From positions 248,001 to 312,000 of the forward strand of contig JAFABI010000017.1 in the NCBI GenBank assembly GCA_023426125.1: a stretch of 64,000 bases of DNA. Direction: 5' to 3'. Numbering within the stretch: the first letter of the stretch is position 1; every line of letters begins with the position of its first letter. Positions 53,567 to 62,831 of the stretch are shown piece after piece. A program made the translations under genes and the position numbers. A model generated the notes under the pieces. That model was not told the origin of the DNA, did not search any database, and saw only the letters and a list, made by a program, of their open reading frames with translations. Source of the DNA: Bacillota bacterium (GTDB lineage Bacteria > Bacillota > Clostridia > Acetivibrionales > DTU013).

Positions 53567-53608
53567 TTTAGCAATGCACTCCCTTACACTGAAATTGAAA
53601 ATGAAGAC

Positions 53609-53724
53609 ATCATAATGATACCATTTAGCGATTATTTTGTCATGCACCCCTTATAGTCAAACCAAAAAAAACAAAGGTATCGTAATAATACCATGTGGAA
53701 ATTATCCCGCAAACAAAATATAAT
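53609..53724 (+). promoter_or_regulatory. Putative operators and -10 of importer module 3
   Basis: ATCATAATGATACCA (53609-53623) and ATCGTAATAATACCA (53679-53693) match at 13 of 15 bases and lie 70 bp apart. The second also forms GGTAT...ATACC and ends just before the -35 position of a TATAAT at 53719-53724 that lacks a good -35 box, as expected for an activator-dependent promoter. Confidence 0.5.
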
Positions 53725-53763
53725 TTGTTCATAGACGAAAACTAACAAAAAGAGTGGTGCATA

Positions 53764-54693
53764 ATGGAACTTAGAAGGAAGAAAGGTTTTATATCGGAAA
53801 TAGTAAATCATAAGATGCTCTATATAATGTTTCTGCCGGTCGGACTTTATTTTTTGATTTTTGCATACCTTCCCATGCCAGGTATAGTTATAGCCTTTAA
53901 GCAATATACATACAGCGGGGGAATATTCGGAAGCGAGTGGAACGGCGTTGAGAATTTCCGGTATTTTATCGAGTCAGGCAAATTAGTACAGGTTACGTTA
54001 AATACGGTTTTATACAATCTGATTTTTTTAGGAGCCAATACTATTTTTTCAGTTCTTGCAGGTATACTTCTGGCAGAGATGGCAGGTAAGTATTTTAAAA
54101 AGATAGCGCAAACATTTATTTTTCTGCCTTATTTTATTTCGTGGGTAACTGTTTCGGTCATCTTTTACAACATATTCAGCAGCAATTATGGCCTTTTAAA
54201 CAACATATTGAGATCCTTGGGCATGCATCCAATTGATATTTATTCAACTCCTGGTGTCTGGTTATTTCTTTTGCCGGTATTTTATGTCTGGAAAGGAATA
54301 GGGTTACAAAGCGTTTTGTATATGTCGGCTATAACAGGAATAGATCATGAGTGCTATGAATCTGCTAAAGTTGACGGTGCTACTGTTTTTCAGAGAATCC
54401 GGATGATTACCCTTCCTCTGTTGACGCCGACCATAATAACACTTGTTCTTCTTGGCTTGTCCAGAATTATGCGCGGAGAATTCGATATGTTTTATCAGTT
54501 GATCGGAAATAACGGGATGCTTGCCGATAAAACTGACATTATTGATACTCTTGTTTATAGATCCCTTATATATATGAGTGATTTCGGTATGGCATCCGCT
54601 GCCGGGTTTTATCAGTCTGTTCTGTGTTTTGTATTTATACTCTTGGCGAATTGGGCTGTTAAAAAATACGAAAGTGATTATGCTTTGTTCTAA
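53764..54693 (+). CDS. CUT1 ABC sugar permease, LplB type (module 3)
   Basis: First membrane subunit of importer 3 (309 aa). N-terminal MLYIMFLPVGLYFLIFAYLP, EAA loop YESAKVDGATVFQRIRMITL and the family end AAGFYQSVLCFVFILLANWA. AAGAGTGG precedes ATG 53764. Its stop codon TAA (54691-54693) is the first part of palindromic element C, which separates it from the second permease. Divergent from the regulator/kinase pair. Confidence 0.92.
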   Translation: MELRRKKGFISEIVNHKMLYIMFLPVGLYFLIFAYLPMPGIVIAFKQYTYSGGIFGSEWNGVENFRYFIESGKLVQVTLNTVLYNLIFLGANTIFSVLAGILLAEMAGKYFKKIAQTFIFLPYFISWVTVSVIFYNIFSSNYGLLNNILRSLGMHPIDIYSTPGVWLFLLPVFYVWKGIGLQSVLYMSAITGIDHECYESAKVDGATVFQRIRMITLPLLTPTIITLVLLGLSRIMRGEFDMFYQLIGNNGMLADKTDIIDTLVYRSLIYMSDFGMASAAGFYQSVLCFVFILLANWAVKKYESDYALF

Positions 54694-54807
54694 TACTACA
54701 GCGTAAACAACCGAATTATCCTTGCAGAAATAGCGCCTTGAAGCTTTGGCGATATTTCTGCAAGGCGCATAAATGCCGAAAGATTAATGAAGTTTACGCT
54801 GTAGTAC
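54693..54807. repeat. Palindromic element C, intraoperonic copy
   Basis: Arms ATACTACAGCGTAAAC (54693-54708) and GTTTACGCTGTAGTAC (54792-54807) are inverse of each other. Inside, CCTTGCAGAAATAGCGCC and GGCGATATTTCTGCAAGG pair at 17 of 18 positions (about 54720-54766). The element abuts the permease stop codon and fills most of the gap to the second permease, an unusual place inside an ABC transporter operon. Confidence 0.85.
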
Positions 54808-54843
54808 TAATTGTTTTTATAAATATCGGGAGGAAGAAGATTA

Positions 54844-55731
54844 ATGACTAAAGGTAAAGATTATATCGCATTGAACATACTCGCCTATATGATTATTGGC
54901 ATCATGGCAATCGTTGCTGTGGCTCCGTTTCTTATACTTTTGGTAAGCTCTTTTCAATCTGAAGATACAATATTAAGAATGGGCTACTCACTTGTACCAA
55001 GAGAAATAGATTTTACGGCTTACGAATTCATATTTAAAAGTCCTGTTAAAATATTGCATAGCTATAGCGTAACTATATTTATTACTGTGGTAGGAACTTC
55101 TGCATCCCTCTTTTTTTCCTCCATGGCGGCATACGTTCTGTCAAGAAAAGATGTGAGATATAGGAACCAACTTTCATTTTATATTTTTTTTACTACACTT
55201 TTCAGTGGCGGGCTTGTTCCATATTACCTGTTGGTTTCGAATTATTTGATGTTAAGGAACACAATATACATTTTATTGTTTTCAGGTTTGTTTAATGCCG
55301 TCTATGTGCTAATTATAAGGACAAATATCAAAAGCAATATACACGATTCTTTATCCGAATCGGCCAAAATTGACGGAGCAAATGATTTTGTCATTTTCAT
55401 AAAAATTATTCTTCCGCTGCTTAAATCATCTCTGGCGTCGATTGGGTTGTTTGTAGCATTGGGGTATTGGAATGACTGGTTTACCTCCAGCCTTTTCATT
55501 GATAATGAGTCTTTATATCCCCTTCAGTATCTGCTGTATAAAATGCTGAGTTTTACAAGCATCGCGCAGAAGCTTTTTTCTCAAAACGGGGCTGTGTCCT
55601 CCATGAAGGCTCCCGGTGAGACAATCAAGCTTGCGATGACCATAGTAGCCACTGGTCCCATAATATTGGCTTATCCGTTTGCACAAAAATATTTTGTTGA
55701 AGGAATGACCATAGGTGCCGTTAAAGGTTAA
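54844..55731 (+). CDS. CUT1 ABC sugar permease, LplC/YtcP type (module 3)
   Basis: Second membrane subunit of importer 3 (295 aa); EAA motif ESAKIDGANDFVIFIKIILP and C-terminus LAYPFAQKYFVEGMTIGAVK. GGGAGGAAG lies 9 bases before ATG 54844. It lies 150 bp from the first permease because of the inserted palindromic element, whereas the same gap is 32 and 15 bp in modules 1 and 2. Confidence 0.92.
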   Translation: MTKGKDYIALNILAYMIIGIMAIVAVAPFLILLVSSFQSEDTILRMGYSLVPREIDFTAYEFIFKSPVKILHSYSVTIFITVVGTSASLFFSSMAAYVLSRKDVRYRNQLSFYIFFTTLFSGGLVPYYLLVSNYLMLRNTIYILLFSGLFNAVYVLIIRTNIKSNIHDSLSESAKIDGANDFVIFIKIILPLLKSSLASIGLFVALGYWNDWFTSSLFIDNESLYPLQYLLYKMLSFTSIAQKLFSQNGAVSSMKAPGETIKLAMTIVATGPIILAYPFAQKYFVEGMTIGAVKG

Positions 55732-55790
55732 TACCGCACAATTGCGGATTAACATAATTAGTATTAACATTATAAAGGGAGGCTTATAAA

Positions 55791-57368
55791 ATGAAAAGAA
55801 AGATCAAACTTCTCAGTCTGGTACTCACACTGGCGCTACTTATTTCACTGTCAATGGTTGCATGTTCGCAGAACAATGCCATTCCATCCGCGTCGACCCA
55901 ATCCTCCGGTTCAGCTAACGCTGCTACGACTGCAAGTACGCCTGAGCCGAAACTTGACAGGGTAAATCTGGTCGGCTATGTTCTCGGTGAAGCCCCGGCT
56001 GATGGACCCGCTGTCATGGCGGAAATTAGCAAGAAACTTGAAGCAGACATCAATGCGACAGTCCAGCTAAACTATATCCCTTTTGCGGATATATCCACGA
56101 AATTGCCTTTAGTGCTTGCAACACCACAGGATTGGGACTTTATTTACGCAAGCATAGATTATGGCAGCAACGCCAGTAAAGGGGCATACAGAGAAATAAC
56201 CATGGCGGATGTTGAGAAAAACATGCCTTTAACTTTCCAGGAGACATCTAAATCAGCGTGGGCGGACACACTTGTGAAAGGCAAGACATATATGATCCCC
56301 CAGAGCTTCAAAGAACTTGCAGTAGCAGCAATTTTCTATAGGGAGGACCTCAGAAAGAAATATAACGTTCCTGAGATAAAGTCCTCTGCAGATTGGGAGG
56401 CTTACTTGACGGCAGTAAAGGAAAATGAACCCGGAATGGTGCCGTTTGACGGCAATACAGGTGATATTAACGGGTTCTTGCAGGTTTTCATGGAAAGTTG
56501 GCCCTTTAATATTTTAACTATTGACTATTTAACTGTTTACAATCCAGATGATTCGACATTTAAAATTACAGGTCTTTTGGATGATGATTTTATCAAGACA
56601 TATAAAAAAGCTGCGGAAACCATGAAGAAATTCCATGATGCAGGTTTGATTCCTGCGAATGCCTTTGCGCAGAAAACATCAAGTATTGATCTGGCTTTGG
56701 CCGGGAAAACAGCAGTCTGGGGCAATTCATTCGAAAATTATCCGCAATATTGTTCGGACATGAAGGCAAAAGGCTGGGAGTTAGGTGTTTTTCCTATTCT
56801 CACTCCAAATGGCACAGGATTGCAAAGACCTGCGACCGGAAATGGTTTTGCCTTCTCTCCTGTTTCAAAAAATTATGAGAGAGCAATGATGGCCGTAGAT
56901 AAAATCACGCAGGAACAATCTTATAATATGCTTGCTTCCTTCGGTATCGAAGGCAAGAATTATGTGATCAAAGACGGGAAACTGGCACTCGGACCGGATA
57001 TTGACCCTGCAAACAATCCATATCCGATGTATGGAGCGGGGTTGTGGTCTACAAACAGAGACAAATGGCCTCCACTGGAAAATTACACTCAGGATTATAT
57101 TGACTTGAAAAAGCAGCTTCAAGCCCATGCAGTATCATACTTGTTAACTAATATGAACGTCAATACCGATTCGATCAAAACCGAAATTGCCAATTGTACA
57201 AACGTTGTGAAACAGTATGAATTGCCAATTAATCTTGGCATGGTAAAGGACGTGGATGCGGCAATTAAAGAACTTCAAGAAAAACTGAAGGCAGCAGGAG
57301 CGCTAAAAGTAGTGGATGAAGTAAAGAGACAAGCTGACGAATACGTCAAGGCGCATACCGTAAATTAA
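55791..57368 (+). CDS. Extracellular solute-binding lipoprotein (module 3)
   Basis: Substrate-capture lipoprotein of importer 3 (525 aa). Signal peptide with lipobox MVAC near residue 25, Ser/Thr/Ala linker, then the solute-binding fold (LVGYVLGEAPADGPAVMAEI, WDFIYASIDYGSNASKGAYR, AVWGNSFENYPQYC). AAAGGGAGG precedes the ATG. Overall resembles the module 1 lipoprotein more than the module 2 one (ExKKxNVP, NNPYPMYGAG), suggesting similar ligands. A strong stem-loop follows the gene. Confidence 0.92.
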   Translation: MKRKIKLLSLVLTLALLISLSMVACSQNNAIPSASTQSSGSANAATTASTPEPKLDRVNLVGYVLGEAPADGPAVMAEISKKLEADINATVQLNYIPFADISTKLPLVLATPQDWDFIYASIDYGSNASKGAYREITMADVEKNMPLTFQETSKSAWADTLVKGKTYMIPQSFKELAVAAIFYREDLRKKYNVPEIKSSADWEAYLTAVKENEPGMVPFDGNTGDINGFLQVFMESWPFNILTIDYLTVYNPDDSTFKITGLLDDDFIKTYKKAAETMKKFHDAGLIPANAFAQKTSSIDLALAGKTAVWGNSFENYPQYCSDMKAKGWELGVFPILTPNGTGLQRPATGNGFAFSPVSKNYERAMMAVDKITQEQSYNMLASFGIEGKNYVIKDGKLALGPDIDPANNPYPMYGAGLWSTNRDKWPPLENYTQDYIDLKKQLQAHAVSYLLTNMNVNTDSIKTEIANCTNVVKQYELPINLGMVKDVDAAIKELQEKLKAAGALKVVDEVKRQADEYVKAHTVN

Positions 57369-57373
57369 TGTTA

Positions 57374-57412
57374 TTGGGTCTGTTCTGAATCGGTTATTCA
57401 GAACAGACCCAA
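57374..57412. terminator. 17-bp perfect stem-loop after module 3 lipoprotein gene
   Basis: TTGGGTCTGTTCTGAAT (57374-57390) pairs perfectly with ATTCAGAACAGACCCAA (57396-57412), loop CGGTT. No T-tract follows (AGCTATATT), so it may be a processing/stability structure rather than a complete terminator; downstream hydrolase genes have no clear promoter of their own. Confidence 0.5.
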
Positions 57413-57475
57413 AGCTATATTCAGTATTCAGCGAAACAATTTTCAATATTGTTAAAATGAAAGTGAGTGATAAGA

Positions 57476-60400
57476 ATGCTTAGCGATAATAAGAAAAGTT
57501 ATCTGGCAAAATGCCCCAGACGAATAATTCTAATGATCCTTATAATTACTGAAGTATTTTTTGCTACATGGGGTAGCTCTAATATTGCTAATGCAGCGGT
57601 AGTTACAACTGGGGCTTTTTCGGATAAAAAGGTTGATGGATGGGCTGCAGGCAATAATGTGACCTCAGTTTACAATGTTGCAAATACATATCCTTATACT
57701 TCACCTGACGCTATTTTAAATGGTCCTGGGGATTCAAAACCAATAAATGCCGGTATGATACAGGCTAATGTAGCTGTAAGTGGCGTTGCCGGTAATGCAC
57801 CCAAAACGATATATAAATCTTTTGAAATAGCCCAGGACTGGACGGCGACACCGATTGTTACTTTATATATAAACAGCTATGGGGGGTGTCCGGGGGCAAG
57901 TCATTACTATGCCAAAATTGTTGCATACAGCGGAACTAATTCTTCTGACAGCATAACAGAAATATATCCGGATGGATGGAATTTCATTTCACTTGACCTT
58001 ACTTCATGGTCATATAAAAATTCCGTCACAAAGCTTGAGGTTACACTTTATACTGACAGTAGTATTTACTGGAATGGGCATTTTCAAATCCAGAAAGTTC
58101 AACTTTTCGACAGCACGTTTTTAAATATAATAGGAGACTTTGAAAGGTCATCCGGAATGGACGGATGGGTTGCCGGAGGCAATACTAATTCAATAGCGAG
58201 AGTGAGTACGACGGCTAACGCACCCGGATGGGCTGAACGCGGAGGTTACTGTCTTGAAGCATCAACGGCTTCTGTGGCTGGGAATGCGAAGCGTACTGTT
58301 TCACGAAGCTTTAGTACGAACCAGGATTGGACATCTACACCCATAGTAACCGCTTATATCAATGGCTACGGTGGCGCACCGGGGGCCACGAATTATTATG
58401 CTGATCTTACGATATGGAGTGGCACTCAATCGACTACCTTTACGAAAAAAATAGGTCCGGATGCTTGGAACTTAATCAAAGTAAACATAGAAGACCTTTC
58501 ATATAAAAATGCGGTAAGTCAGATAGATATTTCGTATTATTCAGACGGTACTGGTGCGTGGAATGGAAGTTTTCAGATCGACGACATTTCGCACAAGGCA
58601 GACAATTTTCCCACATTTACTTCTTCAAATAGCAATTACACAGATTTGCTTAATGACATGCTATATCTGCATTGGAATGCATTTGCAGGTCCAAATCCCC
58701 GTCAAGGCAATGGTCAGTCAGATTGGCGTGAGTGGGATGCTATATCGACAGCTTGGATGAATACAAATCAAAATCTTGTAAGATGTTATGACTATAATCA
58801 AGAATTAAGAGATAATCTCCTGAATACTGAGATGGATAGCGACGGTTATGTATATATGTATTATGATACAAATGATAGAAGCCAAATGATGTGGCCGTTT
58901 CCCAGTTATATTCAAAGTAATGGATCCTCGCTAGGTTGGGAATTTGACGGTGATTCAGGTGGATTCATTGGGACCAACATATCCAATCAGACCTTTATCA
59001 ACAGCTGCTGGGATTTTGATACTACTGTAAACGACCCATGCATAGCCCAGCCGGGTCTCACCATCGATGCTTATAATTCTCCTTATATTTTTGTACGGAT
59101 GAAAAGTAATAATGCAAATACAAGCGGAGCTATTTACTTTACAACCAGCACATCTCCTAATTATGATGAGAGCAAGAAAGCAATGTTTACTATAATTAAC
59201 GATGGAGAATATCACGATTATTATATTCCAGTATACAAAAATCCGTCTTGGACCGGAACTGTGTGTGCGCTCCGCTTAGATCCTGTTGAAACTGGGAATG
59301 CAGGGGGACATGTATCGATAGATTTTATTAATTGTTGTTATGATGCTCGCCATATGACTACTAACTCCGGTTTTATACTTGGCAGTTTGCGTTACTTTTT
59401 ATGGAACCCGCAGGATGTTGCTTTTATTCAGGCCCAAATGGGACGGTTACGTAATGCAATCCATTTTATGCAGACACAGCTCAATGGGGACATGTATAAT
59501 TATGTAAACTGTCCATGGTGGGGTCACGACGGAACAAGTGGAGTGTCTCCGACTGTTCGATCGGGATATGGATTGGGGGGTAACTTTTGGGATATATTGC
59601 CATCAGGGGCGAAGGATGCATATGCTACTATTTATTATTTTGCGGCATTGAATGCGATGTCGACTTTAGAATCCTTGGTTGCGACTAATCCTGGATGGGG
59701 AATCACAGCGAACCCATATGGTGAATCTTCTTCCACTTTCAGCTCAAAAGCGGCTAATGTCAAGATTGCTTTTAACAACACATTTTGGGATACAACAAAC
59801 CTCAGATATATAAGTAATATTGATGTCAATGGCGTGGCGCATGACTATGGAGCCGTTTACCTTAATCTGGAAGCAATAGATTCCGGAATTTCCGATGATA
59901 CAAAGATATCGGATATATATTCCTGGCTAAACGGAACAAGGATCATATCGAGCGACACTTCAACGGGAGCGGATATTTATAGTGCATTTACATTTGCACC
60001 CCGTGCAACCACGAAACGAAATACAGATTGGTACTTATTCTTGTGGACCTATTCAACTTCGTTTCCATGGGGAGGTCAGGTGCAAGATGGCGGGGCGGTT
60101 CTCTATACATCCTATTATGACGTTATGAACAGGATCAAATATAATGGTGTAGCTGATGGGTGGGCCCGTCTAAAAGCTATACTTGATTGGTACAATGCTA
60201 CGCAAAATGAAGGTGGATACCGCCAGTATTTTGCAAACCGGGGTATTGTAATGCAGGGAGGAGGTACGGCAGGTGGAGTTGGAGTTGATAGTGATTTCAC
60301 TGAAAGCACGATGGTACCTTTGGCATTCCTTTATGGCGTTATGGGAATCAACGCAACGCCTGACAGCTTGAGATTTGAACCGAAGTTACCTGATGACTTT

Positions 60401-60655
60401 ACATGGTATCGAGTGGATAAAGCATGTTATAAAGGAAATATATTCAGTGCATATGCAAGTACAACCGTCTCAAGGATCACTGCGGCAATAGAAAGTGGTA
60501 CGGTGAATATCCAGTTTGCAAGCTTAATACCAAATCAATCTTATACTGTTTTAAAAGATGGTGTCACATTTGTTACAGAAACCTCCGATGCATTAGGGCA
60601 GCTTACAATTACAACCTCGGGAACGGGTACTCATTCCTATGAAATCACACGTTAA
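57476..60655 (+). CDS. Secreted multidomain glycoside hydrolase-like protein, (alpha/alpha)6 type
   Basis: Secreted protein of 1059 aa; signal peptide ends SNIANA. Two homologous beta-sandwich domains (about 40-220 and 222-375) share a core WT(A/S)TPIV..YIN.YGG.PGA..YYA and are likely carbohydrate binding. Then comes a helical-hairpin-rich region with WREWDAISTAW, WWGHDGTSGVSPTVRSG, YATIYYFAALNAMSTLESLV and a GH65/GH78-like end (PDSLRFEPKLPDDFTWYRVD). A third beta-sandwich (about 480-620, YIFVRMKSNNANTSGAIYF) interrupts the helical part. Exact GH family is not certain; alpha-L-rhamnosidase-like or trehalase/maltose-phosphorylase-like folds are candidates. ATG 57476 has only a weak GTGAG upstream. 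Confidence 0.65.
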   Translation: MLSDNKKSYLAKCPRRIILMILIITEVFFATWGSSNIANAAVVTTGAFSDKKVDGWAAGNNVTSVYNVANTYPYTSPDAILNGPGDSKPINAGMIQANVAVSGVAGNAPKTIYKSFEIAQDWTATPIVTLYINSYGGCPGASHYYAKIVAYSGTNSSDSITEIYPDGWNFISLDLTSWSYKNSVTKLEVTLYTDSSIYWNGHFQIQKVQLFDSTFLNIIGDFERSSGMDGWVAGGNTNSIARVSTTANAPGWAERGGYCLEASTASVAGNAKRTVSRSFSTNQDWTSTPIVTAYINGYGGAPGATNYYADLTIWSGTQSTTFTKKIGPDAWNLIKVNIEDLSYKNAVSQIDISYYSDGTGAWNGSFQIDDISHKADNFPTFTSSNSNYTDLLNDMLYLHWNAFAGPNPRQGNGQSDWREWDAISTAWMNTNQNLVRCYDYNQELRDNLLNTEMDSDGYVYMYYDTNDRSQMMWPFPSYIQSNGSSLGWEFDGDSGGFIGTNISNQTFINSCWDFDTTVNDPCIAQPGLTIDAYNSPYIFVRMKSNNANTSGAIYFTTSTSPNYDESKKAMFTIINDGEYHDYYIPVYKNPSWTGTVCALRLDPVETGNAGGHVSIDFINCCYDARHMTTNSGFILGSLRYFLWNPQDVAFIQAQMGRLRNAIHFMQTQLNGDMYNYVNCPWWGHDGTSGVSPTVRSGYGLGGNFWDILPSGAKDAYATIYYFAALNAMSTLESLVATNPGWGITANPYGESSSTFSSKAANVKIAFNNTFWDTTNLRYISNIDVNGVAHDYGAVYLNLEAIDSGISDDTKISDIYSWLNGTRIISSDTSTGADIYSAFTFAPRATTKRNTDWYLFLWTYSTSFPWGGQVQDGGAVLYTSYYDVMNRIKYNGVADGWARLKAILDWYNATQNEGGYRQYFANRGIVMQGGGTAGGVGVDSDFTESTMVPLAFLYGVMGINATPDSLRFEPKLPDDFTWYRVDKACYKGNIFSAYASTTVSRITAAIESGTVNIQFASLIPNQSYTVLKDGVTFVTETSDALGQLTITTSGTGTHSYEITR

Positions 60656-60676
60656 GTAAGGTGGATTATTTGAGCA

Positions 60677-60718
60677 TCAGATAGGTAGAGGGGTAAATTG
60701 ACCTCTCTACTTATCTGA
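60677..60718. other. Intercistronic stem-loop
   Basis: TCAGATAGGTAGAGGGGT (60677-60694) pairs with ACCTCTCTACTTATCTGA (60701-60718) at 16 of 18 positions. No T-tract. It lies between two hydrolase genes of the same direction. Confidence 0.55.
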
Positions 60719-60782
60719 CAACTGAAGCAATAAGATAGATTATGTTAGTTTGTAAATACATCACATGTGAGGAGATACATAT

Positions 60783-62813
60783 ATGTTTAAACATCCTTAT
60801 TTTAATTCGTTTGCTGTTCACTGGGACCACCATGCTGTTGATTCTTACCAGAAGTATGGAAACGGAACGAATTATGAAGATATTCGGCGATACCTCAATA
60901 AAGTTAAGCCTGATTTTATTCAGTGCCATACAATCGGATGCAGAGGTTATGCCAATTTTCCTTCTGAAATTGCCCCTGTGGTTCCTGGTTTAGTCGGAGA
61001 TCCGTTGCGAATATGGGCTGATGCCGCTAAGGAAGAGGGAATTCCTTTTGGATGTTATGTTGCTACATTTGCTGCCTTTTATCCGAAGCTTGTACCCCAA
61101 TGGAGATGTAAATCAGCGGACGGTAAATATTCAGAAACTTTTTACTGTGCTAATGGCCCATGGATGGATGAATTTTTGATTCCATTGATGTTTGAAATAA
61201 TAGATCGGTACAATCCTGTACATTTTTGGCTGGATGGAGTTTATATGCCTCGGGAAGGCGGATGTAGCTGTGATTACTGTAGATCGAAATATGAAGAAAT
61301 GTTTAATGAAAAGTTTCCCGAGCACATTAATGCTGCTAATTTAGCAAAGCTAAATCAATTTCAGGAAATTTCCGTGGACAAAGCTATATCCCACATAGCG
61401 GAGAATATAAGGAAGAAAAACAAGGATATCTTATTGGCTTGCAATACAATCTACTTTTTTGATGATCTTAGAAAACCTGTCGAAGATGTCGATTGGCTAT
61501 CCTGGGATGCAATCAATATACCAAATATAAATCAGACTTCTTTTGAGGCTGCGTATCTGGCTACAATCGACAAACCTGGAGACATAATGGTATTCGATAA
61601 TGCTGTCGCTGAATACGGGACTGCATCTGCATCATATGTGGGTCTTGAGCGTCCTAAAACCGTTGAACAAATGAAAATGGAGGCGTCGTTATTATTGGCT
61701 CATGGATGTAGATATCATTTATTCCAATCTCCTCAGGATGACGATAGCTTTCTGCATGAACAATTTGAATTGGCATGTGAAATCTCCTGTTTCGTAAGAG
61801 AACGTGCGGAGTGGTGTATTGATAATCAAAGCTCCTCATTGGTTGCCATTTATGCAAGCAAAGCTGATCATGATATTGAATCAAATCCGCATTACAGTCC
61901 TGTCAGGTCAATATATCGCATGTTGACGCAAGCCCATCTTCCGACTGATATTATTTCCGACTTTAATTTGCTAAGCCATATTGAACAGTATCATCTGATA
62001 ATACTGCCGGAGACAAAGCGGCTTAGTATTGAAGTAAAAGATATTCTTAGCTCTTACATGCAGAATGGAGGTCAAATACTTTGGATTCTTTCTCCGGATG
62101 AATCGAAACTTAGTGATGATTGTGTTGGGGAAAATATGGATTATTGCAGCAATATATTCGTAGGGAAAAAGCAGGAAGCTCCATTAAATCAATCCAATAA
62201 GGTTTCAATTAACTTCGGTAAATATAAAGTTCCAATCAATGGACCTGTTTATAATATCGGAAGTAATTTTGAAGCTGTTTATAGCTACGCGGAGAGTAAT
62301 ATCCCGTGGTTTGCTAAAAAAGCAATTGGAAATGGTTATCTTCATGTTATTACATTCGGAATGTGTTTTGAGTTTTACCAGACAAGCTGGCCACGGCTAA
62401 GAGACCTTTTAATGTTTGCGGTTAATAATATTGATGTTGATACTTCAATCTTTCAATTTGATGCCCCTGCAGGCATTGAAGTGGTAGTGAATAAACGTGA
62501 ATCCGATATGTATATTCATTTTATCAATGTTACTCCCGGAAATTCTTTTGGGCGACAGAGACAAAATCCACCTGGGCCAATCGTAGAACAACTGTTTTTT
62601 GAATCGGTGCCCTCATATGCAGGTCTTTCTATATGGGTACGTAATCTGGCAGAGGAAAACATTGTAATAGAAATGCCTTCTCGTCGCAAATTGGAGCATA
62701 CGAATGAAGGAAGAGGGGGGCGAATTAAGCTTCCGGAGCTTCAATATCACTATGCCATTAAAATTGTTGATTATTACTTGAGCACAGACTGCAACACAGG
62801 GGGAAATATGTGA
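60783..62813 (+). CDS. Cytoplasmic glycoside-hydrolase-like protein (GH29/GH42-like barrel)
   Basis: A 676-aa protein without signal peptide. The first about 340 residues form a TIM barrel with HWDHHAVDSYQKYGNGTNYE, YNPVHFWLDGVYMP (possible nucleophile Asp after WL) and CSCDYCRSKYEEMF, reminiscent of alpha-L-fucosidase (GH29)-like and 'Tat pathway' type barrels; residues about 370-560 (VAIYASKADHDIESNPHYSP, LIILPETKRLS) look like the beta-galactosidase trimerisation fold found in GH42 enzymes. GGAG lies 9 bases before ATG 60783. It likely trims oligosaccharides imported by module 3. Substrate and exact family are unknown. Confidence 0.6.
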   Translation: MFKHPYFNSFAVHWDHHAVDSYQKYGNGTNYEDIRRYLNKVKPDFIQCHTIGCRGYANFPSEIAPVVPGLVGDPLRIWADAAKEEGIPFGCYVATFAAFYPKLVPQWRCKSADGKYSETFYCANGPWMDEFLIPLMFEIIDRYNPVHFWLDGVYMPREGGCSCDYCRSKYEEMFNEKFPEHINAANLAKLNQFQEISVDKAISHIAENIRKKNKDILLACNTIYFFDDLRKPVEDVDWLSWDAINIPNINQTSFEAAYLATIDKPGDIMVFDNAVAEYGTASASYVGLERPKTVEQMKMEASLLLAHGCRYHLFQSPQDDDSFLHEQFELACEISCFVRERAEWCIDNQSSSLVAIYASKADHDIESNPHYSPVRSIYRMLTQAHLPTDIISDFNLLSHIEQYHLIILPETKRLSIEVKDILSSYMQNGGQILWILSPDESKLSDDCVGENMDYCSNIFVGKKQEAPLNQSNKVSINFGKYKVPINGPVYNIGSNFEAVYSYAESNIPWFAKKAIGNGYLHVITFGMCFEFYQTSWPRLRDLLMFAVNNIDVDTSIFQFDAPAGIEVVVNKRESDMYIHFINVTPGNSFGRQRQNPPGPIVEQLFFESVPSYAGLSIWVRNLAEENIVIEMPSRRKLEHTNEGRGGRIKLPELQYHYAIKIVDYYLSTDCNTGGNM

Positions 62814-62831
62814 TAAATCATACTTAGCGAT

